Assembly: GCA_022592445.1 (NCBI GenBank)
Contig: JABYQR010000673.1
Location: 1-12,701 of the forward strand
Source: Cytidiella melzeri
Taxonomy: Eukaryota > Basidiomycota > Agaricomycetes > Polyporales > Irpicaceae
Length of the DNA stretch: 12,701 bases
Direction of reading: 5' to 3'
Shown: positions 1 to 7,456 of the stretch, one piece after another
How the letters are laid out: every line of letters starts with the position of its first letter
How positions within the stretch are numbered: the first letter of the stretch is position 1
Program-made: the position numbers and the translations under genes
The notes under the pieces: model-generated
What the model saw: the letters and a program-made list of their open reading frames with translations, nothing else
Told to the model about the DNA's origin: nothing
Databases searched by the model: none

Positions 1-538
1 CTCAGCGTGTCTGTGCTCAAGCTGCACAATTCTCTACGGTGCTTGCCTACAACAGCACGGATGGCGGCAGCGGTACGGAGGAGGATCGAGGAGCTGTCAA
101 GAACCCTATAGACGGTGAGTTCCTTTGTGTTTGAGGACGTGATGCAATCTCTGACATGTAGCAGGCATCACGGTTGGGCAGGTTCGAGTTATCTTTCGCC
201 TTCCAGAGAATCTCAATCATCTCAGTAAGGATCCGCTGGCGTATATCGAATGGTTCACGCCCTTCTCGCACTACAATAATACTGTCGGCATGTTTTCTGT
301 GGCGCCATCGCAAAGAAACCACCGTTGCCGTGCATCAATCATCCCCATTTCTGCCATCTTACGTTCGTGTCATCTCATTCCTGTGTGGGGTCGTGCTGCC
401 AACGTTTATTGGACCTCGGAGAATGTAATCGAGCGATGCCCTCGTTTCTATGTAAATACTTACTTGCGGCACTCAGATTTCATTCTATTTTGGTTTCTCG
501 TAGACAGATGGCGCAAAAACCAAGCATCCGTTACCTAG
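1..538 (+). CDS. C-terminal part of a transposon-type protein (5' end outside window), spliced
   Basis: An open frame runs from the left edge to 114, where a GTGAGT donor follows. A 50-nt intron (115-164) ends in CAG. The frame then continues without a stop to the TAG at 536-538, and codon phase is kept across the join (GAC G|GC ATC). The protein reads TVLAYNSTDGG... GQVRVIFRLPE... LAYIEWFTPF... then RASIIPISAILRSCHLIPVWG and ENVIERCPRFYVNTYLRH. From memory this pattern (VxQVRVxF, a short gap, VEWFTPF, then RxxSxIPxxxIxRSCHLxPxxG and a C-terminal FYVNxYxxH) recurs at the C-terminus of large Agaricomycete proteins found with KDZ/Plavaka-type transposons. The exact family is uncertain, and no catalytic motif lies in this part. 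It could be an intact element tail or a remnant. Confidence is good that the frame is coding, moderate for the family. Confidence 0.55.
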
Positions 539-597
539 CTCATGTAACTTGAATTTCATTCCATTATTCTCTTCGGCAGTGCAGCCATGCCAGTGTA

Positions 598-708
598 GAC
601 CTACAGACAGGTACGTAGTAAGCGAGTAAACTACGTAGCGCTACCATCGTCCACGGTCACTTCGTAGTATTCTATAAACTACATAGTAATTCCGTGTTTC
701 CTGATGTC
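598..708 (+). repeat. Dispersed CTACG/CGTAG-rich short repeat, copy A
   Basis: This stretch holds GTACGTAG, CTACGTAG, TTCGTAG and ACTACATAGT within about 80 bases. Its right end reads TCCGTGTTTCCTGATGT. Nearly the same end (TCCGTGTTTTCTGATGT) closes copy C near 5205-5222, and its reverse complement opens copy B near 1644. There is no coding potential. It is probably a copy of a small non-autonomous element or a remnant of one. The left boundary is uncertain and no terminal inverted repeat or target duplication was found. Confidence 0.5.
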
Positions 709-839
709 GTCTTGACCATGGTCAACATTCCTCTCGCGTACAGCCTCAATCTCAGCCACGGTGGCTGACAGCAACTGGTACGTGGTTGTGTTTTTGCACA
801 CGTGTCTCTACTCACGTCCCCTTACGCGGCAGGTCTGGC

Positions 840-1526
840 GGCATCTTCCTCTCCCTCCTCTCCTTTATACCTTTGCCTGCAATGCTTGCTACGGCCGGTA
901 CTACAGTCATTGTATCCTATCGAAACAGTCGTAGGCACATTTGCACTCGGACTGTTGGAGTCGGCGCTGTCAATACCGCACAGCGATGCCTTCCATCCCG
1001 CACGGCAATGCCTTCCATCCCGGAACTCAAAGTAACACTTTCCGAATCAGCAATTAGCATTGTTTATGCTCATACTGATAAATCATCTAGCCCTCCTCCG
1101 GCAAAAGATGATCAAGTACTTCAGAAAGCGGCCCCAAGCGAGTTTGGGGCAACTTCGCCGAACGATTAGCGAAGATATTGAAACAAGAGGCTGCATCCCC
1201 GAAAGGCAGCTTCTCATGCCTGACAAACTTTGTACCCTGTTTGGGACGCAGCAAGCAGACAGAAGTTGGGGGACCGCGGGTGACTGGGACCCTCTGTCGT
1301 GGACAACGTGCGACAGACATCATGCAAACCGCGGCACAAGTGATTGCAGAAGTTGAAGCTCTGGAAGCGCAACCTTGCTGGACTGAAGCAGCAGCAGGAA
1401 GAGGCCAATTTATGGAGGATGTTCCCCGGACGCATCTTGAACTTTGGGGGATTTCTGGTTGCAGTATACTGCGTCTGGCGCAACTTAATGGTGCACCACA
1501 GAAACAACCACAATCCGCTCATCTAG
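840..1526 (+). pseudogene. Decayed relic of a Golgi pH regulator (GPHR/GPR89-like) gene
   Basis: GPHR proteins are multi-pass membrane proteins of the Golgi/ER that support acidification. Three pieces match the family in the right order but in different frames. At about 925-957 the + strand reads TVVGTFALGLL. At 957-996, one frame over, it reads GVGAVNTAQRCLPS; together these resemble the GVTLMALLSGFGAVN region of the human protein. At about 1323-1370 it reads AAQVIAEVEALE. The frame then shifts again and 1371-1500 reads RNLAGLKQQQEEAN and MFPGRILNFGGFL followed by AVYCVWRNLM, matching the coiled segment and the next membrane helix (human FKGKYFNFLGYFFSIYCVWK). Homology stops near 1500 and the frame ends at TAG 1524-1526. 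At least two frameshifts and lost flanks mark it as dead. The 1112-1178 frame (WGNFAERLAKIL...) may also belong to it. Introns cannot be placed. The left limit is approximate. Confidence 0.55.
986..1022 (+). repeat. Short direct duplication, period 22
   Basis: ATGCCTTCCATCCCG occurs at 986-1000 and again at 1008-1022, a perfect 15-base copy separated by 7 bases. It lies inside the GPHR-like relic and probably arose by local duplication there, adding to its frame damage. Confidence 0.7.
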
Positions 1527-1643
1527 AGTAGAATTAATTTACATATGTGATGTCCTAGGCCAATCTCAACCCTTGTCAGACTTCATCACGATCTTTCTAA
1601 CGTACCAATGAATTTCTCACTCACTCATCCACTCACTGAAATT

Positions 1644-1830
1644 GCATCAGGAAACAGGACAAGTGGTACAGAGATCTACGCAGCCGCAGTAGCAACAGTA
1701 GGGCTTGTAGACAAGTACCCCCTTACGGAGTGCGTCGTAGTAAAGACTATTACTACGTAGCACTTCGTAGATGTCTTGTAGCATGCCTGCATGCTTTCCA
1801 CATAGTGGTCTGTAGACTTCGTAGCTGAAT
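1644..1830 (-). repeat. Dispersed CTACG/CGTAG-rich short repeat, copy B (inverted)
   Basis: The left end reads GCATCAGGAAACAGGAC, the reverse complement of the right ends of copies A and C with a few differences (A/GCATCAG, G/A, AAACA, then GGA). It is followed by TCTACG, CGTCGTAG, CTACGTAG, TTCGTAG, CTTGTAG and CTGTAGACTTCGTAG up to about 1830. This copy is longer than A and C (about 185 versus about 100 bases) and lies in the opposite orientation. The inner boundary is a judgement from where the CGTAG motifs stop. Confidence 0.45.
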
Positions 1831-2300
1831 AAGTTCACACAGTGGCTACTCAGGTCATATGATAAAACAAATATATTTTGACACTTATTTAGCACGAGGG
1901 GCTGCATGCGGTGTGAAGTAGGATAACTACCTAGTCATATTTTTGTATTGGCAAGTAGCAGATGAGAAGCAAAGGCACACATACCAAGAGGTGGCCAGTA
2001 GAGGATGGCGGGTTATATCTATACAGTCAGTTGCAAATCGGTGTCATTGGATCGGTTGATGTAAATGGTGTGCAGCGCGCACCTCTCATGAGTTCAGGCG
2101 GGGGTTGTTGGCACACTTATGGAGGAAATTTTCATTGGCGGGTGGGTGCAACCTGGAAGACACATGCTTTACCAACACCAGGTTTTTGCTCTTCTCAGTC
2201 TGAAGGAACAAGCGTTAGTCATCTCGTGATAGCCTGGCATTAGACTACGAGAGAAACTCTCACCAAGCTCGGACGTCGTGGGGAGCGTAACGTAGAGCTG
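1831..2300. other. Intergenic stretch, no gene recognised
   Basis: Open frames here (for example 1962-2243 on +) are short, lack recognisable motifs and show no splice-supported extension. Nothing else stands out. The short gap 1527-1643 between the GPHR-like relic and repeat copy B is likewise empty. Confidence 0.4.
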
Positions 2301-2900
2301 TGCGGTCTCTGAGCCTGTGAGTGGTGATACGCCTGGAAATCGGCTAGGCGCGGAGAACCGGCAGAAGCCCGCCATTTGCGCAGCCCGCGTCATCCTGAGC
2401 GGCAAGTCCCTCCACTTTCCCAGCGTCACAAGCACGAGGAGTTCGCCGAGGTCACGAGGAGTCCGCCGAGGATCCGAGGACTTGACAAGGAGCAATGCGC
2501 CGGAACCATCCGAGGCCGAGGAATCGCACCGAACTCTGACACACAGACACGCCCCTTTTTGCATCGGAGCATGGGCCGGCCAGCCACCAAGAGTTTCGGA
2601 CGCGGGTCGGACCAACGGTAGAAGAAACTTGACGCGCGAACCCCGTTTCAGGAAGGCTCCTATCACGCCACGCTGTGCAATTCTTGGACGGCGCCTCATC
2701 ACCTGCTCGCGACGGTTGGCGCCTCTTCAGCGCAAGTGCGCGCGCCGTTACTCCGCGTCAACCAATGCTGTGTCCCGCCGGGCGTCGACTCGCTGGGCAT
2801 TTTTGCCTCCGCAGACGGAAGTATTCTGCCACCCCGTTTCCTCACTCTCGCGTTTGGGTTTAGGACATAGAAGGAAAGGTTTAGGAGAGGGTCTTTAGGA
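2301..2900. other. GC-rich non-coding stretch upstream of the 2901 TATA box
   Basis: This stretch is clearly richer in G+C and CpG than its surroundings. Long frames exist on both strands (2317-2898 on +, 2169-2702 on -), but each is the shadow of the other, is rich in Arg/Pro/Ser, and shows no domain. GGTTTAGGA occurs twice near 2855-2885. It may be a promoter region or the U3 part of an unrecognised retroelement; no paired copy was found in the window. Confidence 0.35.
2433..2472 (+). repeat. Tandem duplication of a 20-base unit
   Basis: Two adjacent units, 2433-2452 and 2453-2472, differ at two positions (CACGAGGAGTTCGCCGAGGT and CACGAGGAGTCCGCCGAGGA). A third partial echo (TCCGAGGA) follows. 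No function is evident. Confidence 0.75.
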
Positions 2901-2910
2901 TATATATAAA
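2901..2910 (+). promoter_or_regulatory. TATA box (TATATATAAA)
   Basis: A strong TATA element sits at the edge of the GC-rich block, about 150 bases before the ATG at 3060. A start site near 2930-2940 would give a leader of about 120 bases rich in CTT and CAC. It supports transcription of the ORF at 3060-3587, or of a retroelement leader; the two cannot be told apart here. Confidence 0.5.
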
Positions 2911-3059
2911 GGTGTTGTTTGTACTGCGCAGAAAACGAATCAATCCACACCCCAGTTTCCAGAGTACACTTTACACTTTGCATTCGCGTCGAGGGAGTCT
3001 CTTCGCGTCCCTAGCTGTAGCTTCTTCTGCGTTGCCTCATTGCGATCTCTCACACGTTT

Positions 3060-3587
3060 ATGCCCGCAGCGTCTAACAACGACAACCCGCCTCGAGTCTG
3101 CCGCTGCTGTCCCACTGTTCCCCATTCACCCAGCGGCCGTTGCCCTTACAGCCCGCGCCCGTGCGAGATTCTACGCCGTTATCCCATCATCCCCGCGCCC
3201 ACGCCGCCGCCAGAGCCCTCAGCAGCGCCTACGGTCTCCCCTGAGAGATCAACTCCTAAATCACCCTCGCCAGCGTCGTCCGTCGCCTCTGTCGCGGACT
3301 CGCTTGATAACTGCTCCTATTGCGACACTCAGAGCGACCACCCAATTCCCCTACATACAGGACCTTTCGTCCCACTCGACTGCGATCGCCCGCGCGCGCC
3401 GCACCCAGATTGCTGGCTATCTCCAGACTTTGAAGGCGAGGATCACGAGTGCGAACTAGTGCAGTTCAATCTCACCAGCTCTACCAACGTCGTCGTTGGC
3501 CACGCATTCGCCTGTAATACGCATCGCCGCTCGGGAGGTGTTGTTCTACACTACCGCCCCCGCGCGCAGTCTGCCGAGTCCAATTGA
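3060..3587 (+). CDS. Unrecognised Cys/Pro-rich protein, 175 residues (putative)
   Basis: The single open frame runs from ATG 3060 to TGA 3585-3587. It has 11 cysteines, five of them near the N-terminus (residues 14, 16, 17, 28, 35), then a CSYC pair at 85-88 and singles at 108, 118, 131 and 152. Residues 45-80 form a Pro/Ser/Ala-rich linker and residues 120-132 are acidic (SPDFEGEDHE). There is no signal peptide or membrane segment. Codons often end in C or G, as in the nearby genes, and a TATA box lies 150 bases upstream. I do not recognise a family. It may be the leader ORF of an unrecognised retroelement or a lineage-specific gene. A second long frame (3040-3459) overlaps it and looks like a shadow. 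It is a plausible but unproven gene. Confidence 0.35.
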   Translation: MPAASNNDNPPRVCRCCPTVPHSPSGRCPYSPRPCEILRRYPIIPAPTPPPEPSAAPTVSPERSTPKSPSPASSVASVADSLDNCSYCDTQSDHPIPLHTGPFVPLDCDRPRAPHPDCWLSPDFEGEDHECELVQFNLTSSTNVVVGHAFACNTHRRSGGVVLHYRPRAQSAESN

Positions 3588-3599
3588 CGGCGATCTCAC

Positions 3600-3975
3600 A
3601 CAGCCTTCTGCTGCGACCCGCGCGCTATTAGTTTATCTTTCTCTTACGCTTCCTTTCGGCTTCGTTATACTGCGTTTGCTTTTTAACTGCGTTATTTTAC
3701 TGCGTTACTGCGTTGCGTTTCATCTTCACTGCTTCACTTTCACTGCGCCCGCGTTTTACAGCGACTACTTCATCTTCACCAGCGACTGCGTTTTGTGTTC
3801 AAGATTCATATTGCGGCTGCGTTCATCTTCTGTGCCCTTCCGCGCACCGTTTTCCTACAAGCCGCGACATCTCCCGCGCGTTCTCTTGGAGCCGCGCTAT
3901 AACTCTTTCGCTTTCACTGCGCCGACTTGCCCTTTTACCCGCGATACGCGTGGTAGTTGCCCGTCTAGCTCCCTT
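3600..3975 (+). repeat. Pyrimidine-rich tract with repeated CTGCGTT
   Basis: The perfect heptamer CTGCGTT occurs at 3670, 3687, 3700, 3708, 3786 and 3817, with looser copies (CTGCGCC, TTGCGTT) between. The background is strongly pyrimidine-rich on +. This produces a long Phe/Leu/Arg/Ser-rich frame (3496-4014) that I take as an artefact. A TATA-like CATATAAAC lies just downstream at 3976-3984, so the tract could be promoter DNA, but no gene is recognisable after it on +. Confidence 0.45.
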
Positions 3976-4147
3976 CATATAAACTTTATCACAAAAACCT
4001 TGTCGCTCTTTTAGCACAGGTAAAACTAGGACTCTAAGACCACCTCGCACACTTTAACACTTCCGCGCTTCCACACCTTTACACTTCCATTGCCACTTCG
4101 TGGTTGGTAGTGTTGTCTTTAAGGTTGTTCTTAGTTTGAAGCGTGAC

Positions 4148-4703
4148 TCAGTGTCTCAGCGGCCCAGTGTTGGTGATTTTGATGGAGGCGGTGGTGGTGA
4201 TGTCGCCGTTGGTGTAAGTGGGTTTGGAGACGGTGAGGTCAGAGTATGACAGCAGGCCAAACTCGTACAAGGTGTCCTTCTCCCTTGGCTTGAACAGCTC
4301 CTTCAGCCTAAGAGACCAGCGTTTCGTGATACCCTTCTGGTACGAGGTGCTATTGTGTCTGATCAGCAGCTCAACCTGACAGGTAAACGTTACCTGATAA
4401 AGAGGCACGTCTCATCCATGAACTGTACCCTGACAGGCTTCTCTACTGGAGGCATGCTGTCGTCATCCTCGTGGCAACCGATCCATCCACGCTTGTCATC
4501 TTTGGTGAGCAGCTCATATTCCAAGGTCGGCAAGGTCATGTAGGCTGGATAGAAAGAAAGAAACCAGTAAGGTGAGTGTTACAACGAGTGACAATTGGGA
4601 TATCAAACCTCTGGCACCCTCGGAATAGGTGATCTCGATGTTCGGATTGTTCTCGCGCAAAGCTTGGACAATGCCCTTGTATGGGCTGACAAGAGAGAAG
4701 GCA
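4148..4703 (-). pseudogene. Remnant of a GH3 beta-glucosidase gene, three exons, internally deleted
   Basis: GH3 beta-glucosidases release glucose from cellobiose and glycosides. Three exons fit on the - strand: 4703-4609, 4544-4394 and 4349-4148. Introns of 64 and 44 nt keep phase; the first has an unusual donor, GTTTGA. Exon 1 reads SPYKGIVQAL... VTYSEGA-like (ITYSEGAR), the region after the GH3 N-terminal half. Exon 2 reads AYMTLPTLEYELLTKDDKRG, then DDDSMPPVEKPV and QFMDETCLFIS, leading into the PA14-type insert. Exon 3 reads TSYQKGITKRWSLRLKE and KDTLYEFGL, then jumps at about 4250-4261 to LSYSDLTVSKP... IKITNTGP of the C-terminal fibronectin-III-like domain. The catalytic N-terminal domain, most of PA14 and the GH3 C domain are absent. 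Homology ends after NTGP near 4162 and a stop follows at 4148. No frameshift or stop lies within the exons, so the decay is by large deletions. Family identity is firm. Confidence 0.75.
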
Positions 4704-5126
4704 CTGCAAAAGATAAGTTGCAGGGCGGCAGAGGGCAGACAAACGTTGGCTCGAAAATGGAGAGATGGTTGTGAGGAGACACGAGAAGACTGACAGTCTG
4801 CCAGCTCGTACCAAAGTCTGCTGATGGGCTCTGCCGGAGTTCGAAAGGGCTGTTAGCGCAGCAAACTTCGACTCGGTGATTCTAGTTCACCTTCTGAGTC
4901 GACTGGCAGTCCTTTGTCACCATTCCAATCTTTAGGTTTATGACCTCCAAAACGCCTTGTGCTGCGTGTATAGTATACTGGTAACCATAGTTGTGAATTG
5001 CATGTAAGCTGCAAAGAAACTAGCCGCATTACCACTACTGTGACTCAGCCACCAAGTTCAAAAACAAAAAGGAGAAATCTGCCTGATTCTTCGGAGAGCT
5101 ACAGAGGCATGAGTGACGATTTTAAG
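4704..5126. other. Flank of the GH3 remnant, no gene recognised
   Basis: The - strand here should hold the GH3 catalytic half if the gene were complete. I find no trace of its usual motifs in any frame, and only short open frames occur. The missing 5' half therefore seems lost, not merely interrupted. Confidence 0.4.
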
Positions 5127-5224
5127 ACTACGAAGCACTACCGAGCACTACGGAATCTGTAGACAGCCAACATGCGCTCCGTAGATCGGCTGTAACTACG
5201 GAGAAAATCCGTGTTTTCTGATGT
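5127..5224 (+). repeat. Dispersed CTACG/CGTAG-rich short repeat, copy C
   Basis: The stretch contains ACTACGAAG, ACTACCG, ACTACGGA, CTGTAGAC, TCCGTAG and CTACGGAG, and ends TCCGTGTTTTCTGATGT like copy A. The last 35 bases of A and C are about 80% alike by eye. It includes a perfect 8-base inverted repeat, CTCCGTAG and CTACGGAG, separated by 11 bases (about 5177-5203), which could fold as a hairpin. Confidence 0.5.
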
Positions 5225-6000
5225 GAACGAGTCTCAAGTCGCATCCTAGGAGCATCACTCCTGCTGTCGATGGTGGCCCAACTGATGGTGGACACATAAT
5301 CGCTTACTGACCCAAACCCTCAACTCAGACATCCTTCCTAGGGCATCTGCCTCCTCTCAACGCTAGGCCAGCTCCGCACGTCTTTTTCCCCTTCGCTCTC
5401 CCTTCCAGGCACCGAGCCACACGACGGCGTCATCAACCTCTCCTCCACAACGCCTGGGGTGGAGCCGTGTTCGACATTGCTGGTGCGATAATTAGGCCAG
5501 AAAATCAACAGTGTCGATGCTATGGACGTGTCAATCAAGCCCAAGCATCACCTGGCAACCTTTTAGGCATTTGAAACTCTCTCTCTCCTCTGTTACAGGG
5601 TCAAGATCTTTGCACAGATATTTTGTGACGCGTCAAGAGCAAGTAATGCTGTTATCGTAACCACAATGAGATCCCAAAGGGCATCAAAAAACCCAGTGGC
5701 GCTGCATCGGTGCTAGATCGTTTGATGTACGACCTCTAGTTCCTGTACCCAGTTTGATTCCCTCTGATGTGAGGCTCTCATTGCGGGTCCGATAATAAGA
5801 ACTCCTCTACACAGCCATCCCATACTCGTTTCAAACTTTACTGCATTTCAGCACCCACACTGATGCCAAGACCAACACTCAGGGGCTCCTTCTGGCATAA
5901 ATTCCGATGCTTGCGCACACAGATTCTCCCAGCTCTGAGAGTCTCCCCTTGTTCCTTCGTTCCAGCAAGTTGGCACTGGTTGGTGAGTCTCATACCCAAC
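5225..6000. other. Intergenic stretch, no gene recognised
   Basis: All frames are broken every few dozen codons. The longest (5338-5544, -) has no recognisable motif. I see no tRNA-like fold, no clear repeat and no splice-linked coding signal. The last part probably contains the promoter of the secreted-protein gene at 6113. Confidence 0.45.
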
Positions 6001-6112
6001 TACTGTATGTGATTGTGGAAGCTCTCGCTGACTTTATGGCAGCCCACGTTCTCTCGTACCTTCCCTGAACATTTCGCAACCGCCTTTCTACCCCTTTTTT
6101 TTGTTCACCATC

Positions 6113-6621
6113 ATGCGCTTCCTCCAGCTCTACATTGTCGTTCTCACTTTTGTTGCGACCGCTTTTCCCGTGCGCTCTGCGCCTATCAACATCTTTGCCG
6201 CCTCTAGAGACGTCTCGGACGGTGCGCATAGCGGCCCATCCGCCAACGTGCCGAGCATGGGCAACCAGAATGCCGGCACCAGTAAAGGCAAGCGCGGACG
6301 CCCCGCGGTGCTAGTTCGTACACCCAGTGTAGAAGACTCGCAATTTGCAACCAAGTGAGCTCACTCTGCTCGTGCGTTTATTCGCAGGCCTTATTTTGTT
6401 TTGGTTTCGACAGCCCCACGTCTCTGCGCACCCGCCAGAATGCCCTCGAGAGTCGGGGCAAAAAAGTCATTGCTAGTGTCGATCACGACGCTGATCGCAA
6501 ATTTCTAATGGGACTTACAGGCGTTCTCAGTGCCATCGCGGCCGCCGACATAGGACACGAGGTCTATGAGTATCACCAGTGTCGGAAGAAGGGTAATTCG
6601 AAAGCCAAATGTGAATCGTAG
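6113..6621 (+). CDS. Small secreted protein, 149 residues, two exons, AT-hook-like motif
   Basis: The ATG at 6113 follows a pyrimidine tract and a CACCATC context. Exon 1 is 6113-6354, a 59-nt intron (GTGAGC...GACAG) spans 6355-6413, and exon 2 is 6414-6621 ending TAG; phase is kept (AA|C). Residues 1-22 form a clear signal peptide: MR, a hydrophobic core, then FPVRS, with a likely cut after Ser22. Residues 25-57 are Gly/Ser/Asn-rich. Residues 58-64 are KGKRGRP, containing the RGRP core of an AT-hook and a KR pair that Kex2 could cleave. Residues 85-110 are charged. Residues 111-128 (FLMGLTGVLSAIAAADIG) are hydrophobic and could be a helix or weak membrane segment. The only cysteines are 137 and 147, near the end. 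I know no family for it. A role outside the cell, or as an effector, is inference. The gene model itself is well supported. Confidence 0.65.
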
Positions 6622-6796
6622 CTCCCGACATCTATGACGGTGCGGCTGTGGAATTCTTTTGTGCACGAAAGTGTATTTCCGCCAGGCGCTTCAGCACTCA
6701 GCACTTGCGATTATCGATACTATGTAGTACTTATGATACGACGACGACAACGTCCCACTCGCTCTTCCTATCATAAACAGCAATCTCATCCTACAC

Positions 6797-7219
6797 ATGC
6801 CTCCCAAAAGTGAAAATGGCCGTGAGTCATCTCTGGCGATTCCTTGAACGAGTACAGTTTGGAGTAAGCAACGAGCTTCGTAGCAATTTGAGATCTTATT
6901 ATCCAACACTGGCATGTTGCAATGTTGATGCTCATCCTCAAACAGACTTTCTGGTTCGTCCGGAGTCAGTGATAGTCTCGCCAAGATATGCCAATGCGAC
7001 GCCCATGTTTTCTAAGTCAATCTCGAACGTAGCGGAAGACATGATGCACTTGGTTACCGCGACCAGGCTGCACCAAGGTTAGTTGTACTGTCTGTAGATT
7101 CAAGTGTGTGTTTGATATGTAGGCAGTTCAATGTCGAAAACGTTGCAGCTGCCAAGACCGACCGTGGTGTTACTCTCAAGACTGTGACTGCACGCGTGCG
7201 TGACAGTCTATCACCTACC
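6797..7219 (+). CDS. Possible small spliced gene or coding relic, unrecognised
   Basis: A candidate first exon begins at ATG 6797 (MPPKSENG) and ends at a GTGAGT donor at 6822. A 124-nt intron to CAG 6945 restores phase to 6946-7077, which reads HFLVRPESVIVSPRYANATP, then SKSISNVAEDMMHLVTATRL. GTTAGT at 7078 is a good donor and TAG at 7120-7122 a good acceptor. The following bases contain a protein-like frame (QFNVENVAAAKTDRGVTLKT, then VTARVRDSLSP to a TAA at 7217-7219). That frame does not match the phase of the preceding exon; the in-phase reading stops sooner. Either a splice site is misplaced or the gene is broken. No family is recognised. Confidence 0.3.
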
Positions 7220-7456
7220 CTATAAATCATTGGATAGATGTCAGTACCTGTGTATACAAACACCCAAGGTTCACATCGTAACAATACACTGCATTCCGTT
7301 TTCATTTCTTCTGCTACAATTTATACAGAACGGAATGGACCGAGACAATGGAGGACGACAATCTATCGAGACAGAGCTAAGGTAAAGAATAGATACAATT
7401 CTCGTGAGATCAGTGACGGGATGGAATAAAGCACGTTCAAGCGACGGTCGTTGCGT

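Noticed and set aside
1214..1522. 102-codon - frame opposite the GPHR-like relic
   Set aside because: Antisense shadow; the + strand carries the family motifs.
2169..2702. Long - strand frame (177 codons) in the GC-rich block
   Set aside because: It overlaps a longer + frame, is rich in Arg/Ser/Leu as GC-rich DNA gives by chance, and has no domain or splice support.
2317..2898. Long + strand frame (193 codons) with a 20-base tandem duplication inside
   Set aside because: It lies upstream of the TATA box, is Arg/Pro-rich, lacks recognisable motifs and is mirrored by an open - frame.
3040..3459. 139-codon + frame overlapping 3060-3587
   Set aside because: Arg/Thr/Ala-rich shadow frame; the 3060 frame has a more protein-like composition.
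3496..4014. 172-codon + frame rich in Phe, Leu, Arg and Ser
   Set aside because: It follows from the pyrimidine-rich CTGCGTT tract and has no domain; its start overlaps the better 3060 frame.
2880..4060. Possible LTR pair around the TATA-like elements at 2901 and 3976
   Set aside because: The sequences around the two do not align beyond short CACTTTACACTT-like words, and no TG...CA ends or primer site could be placed.
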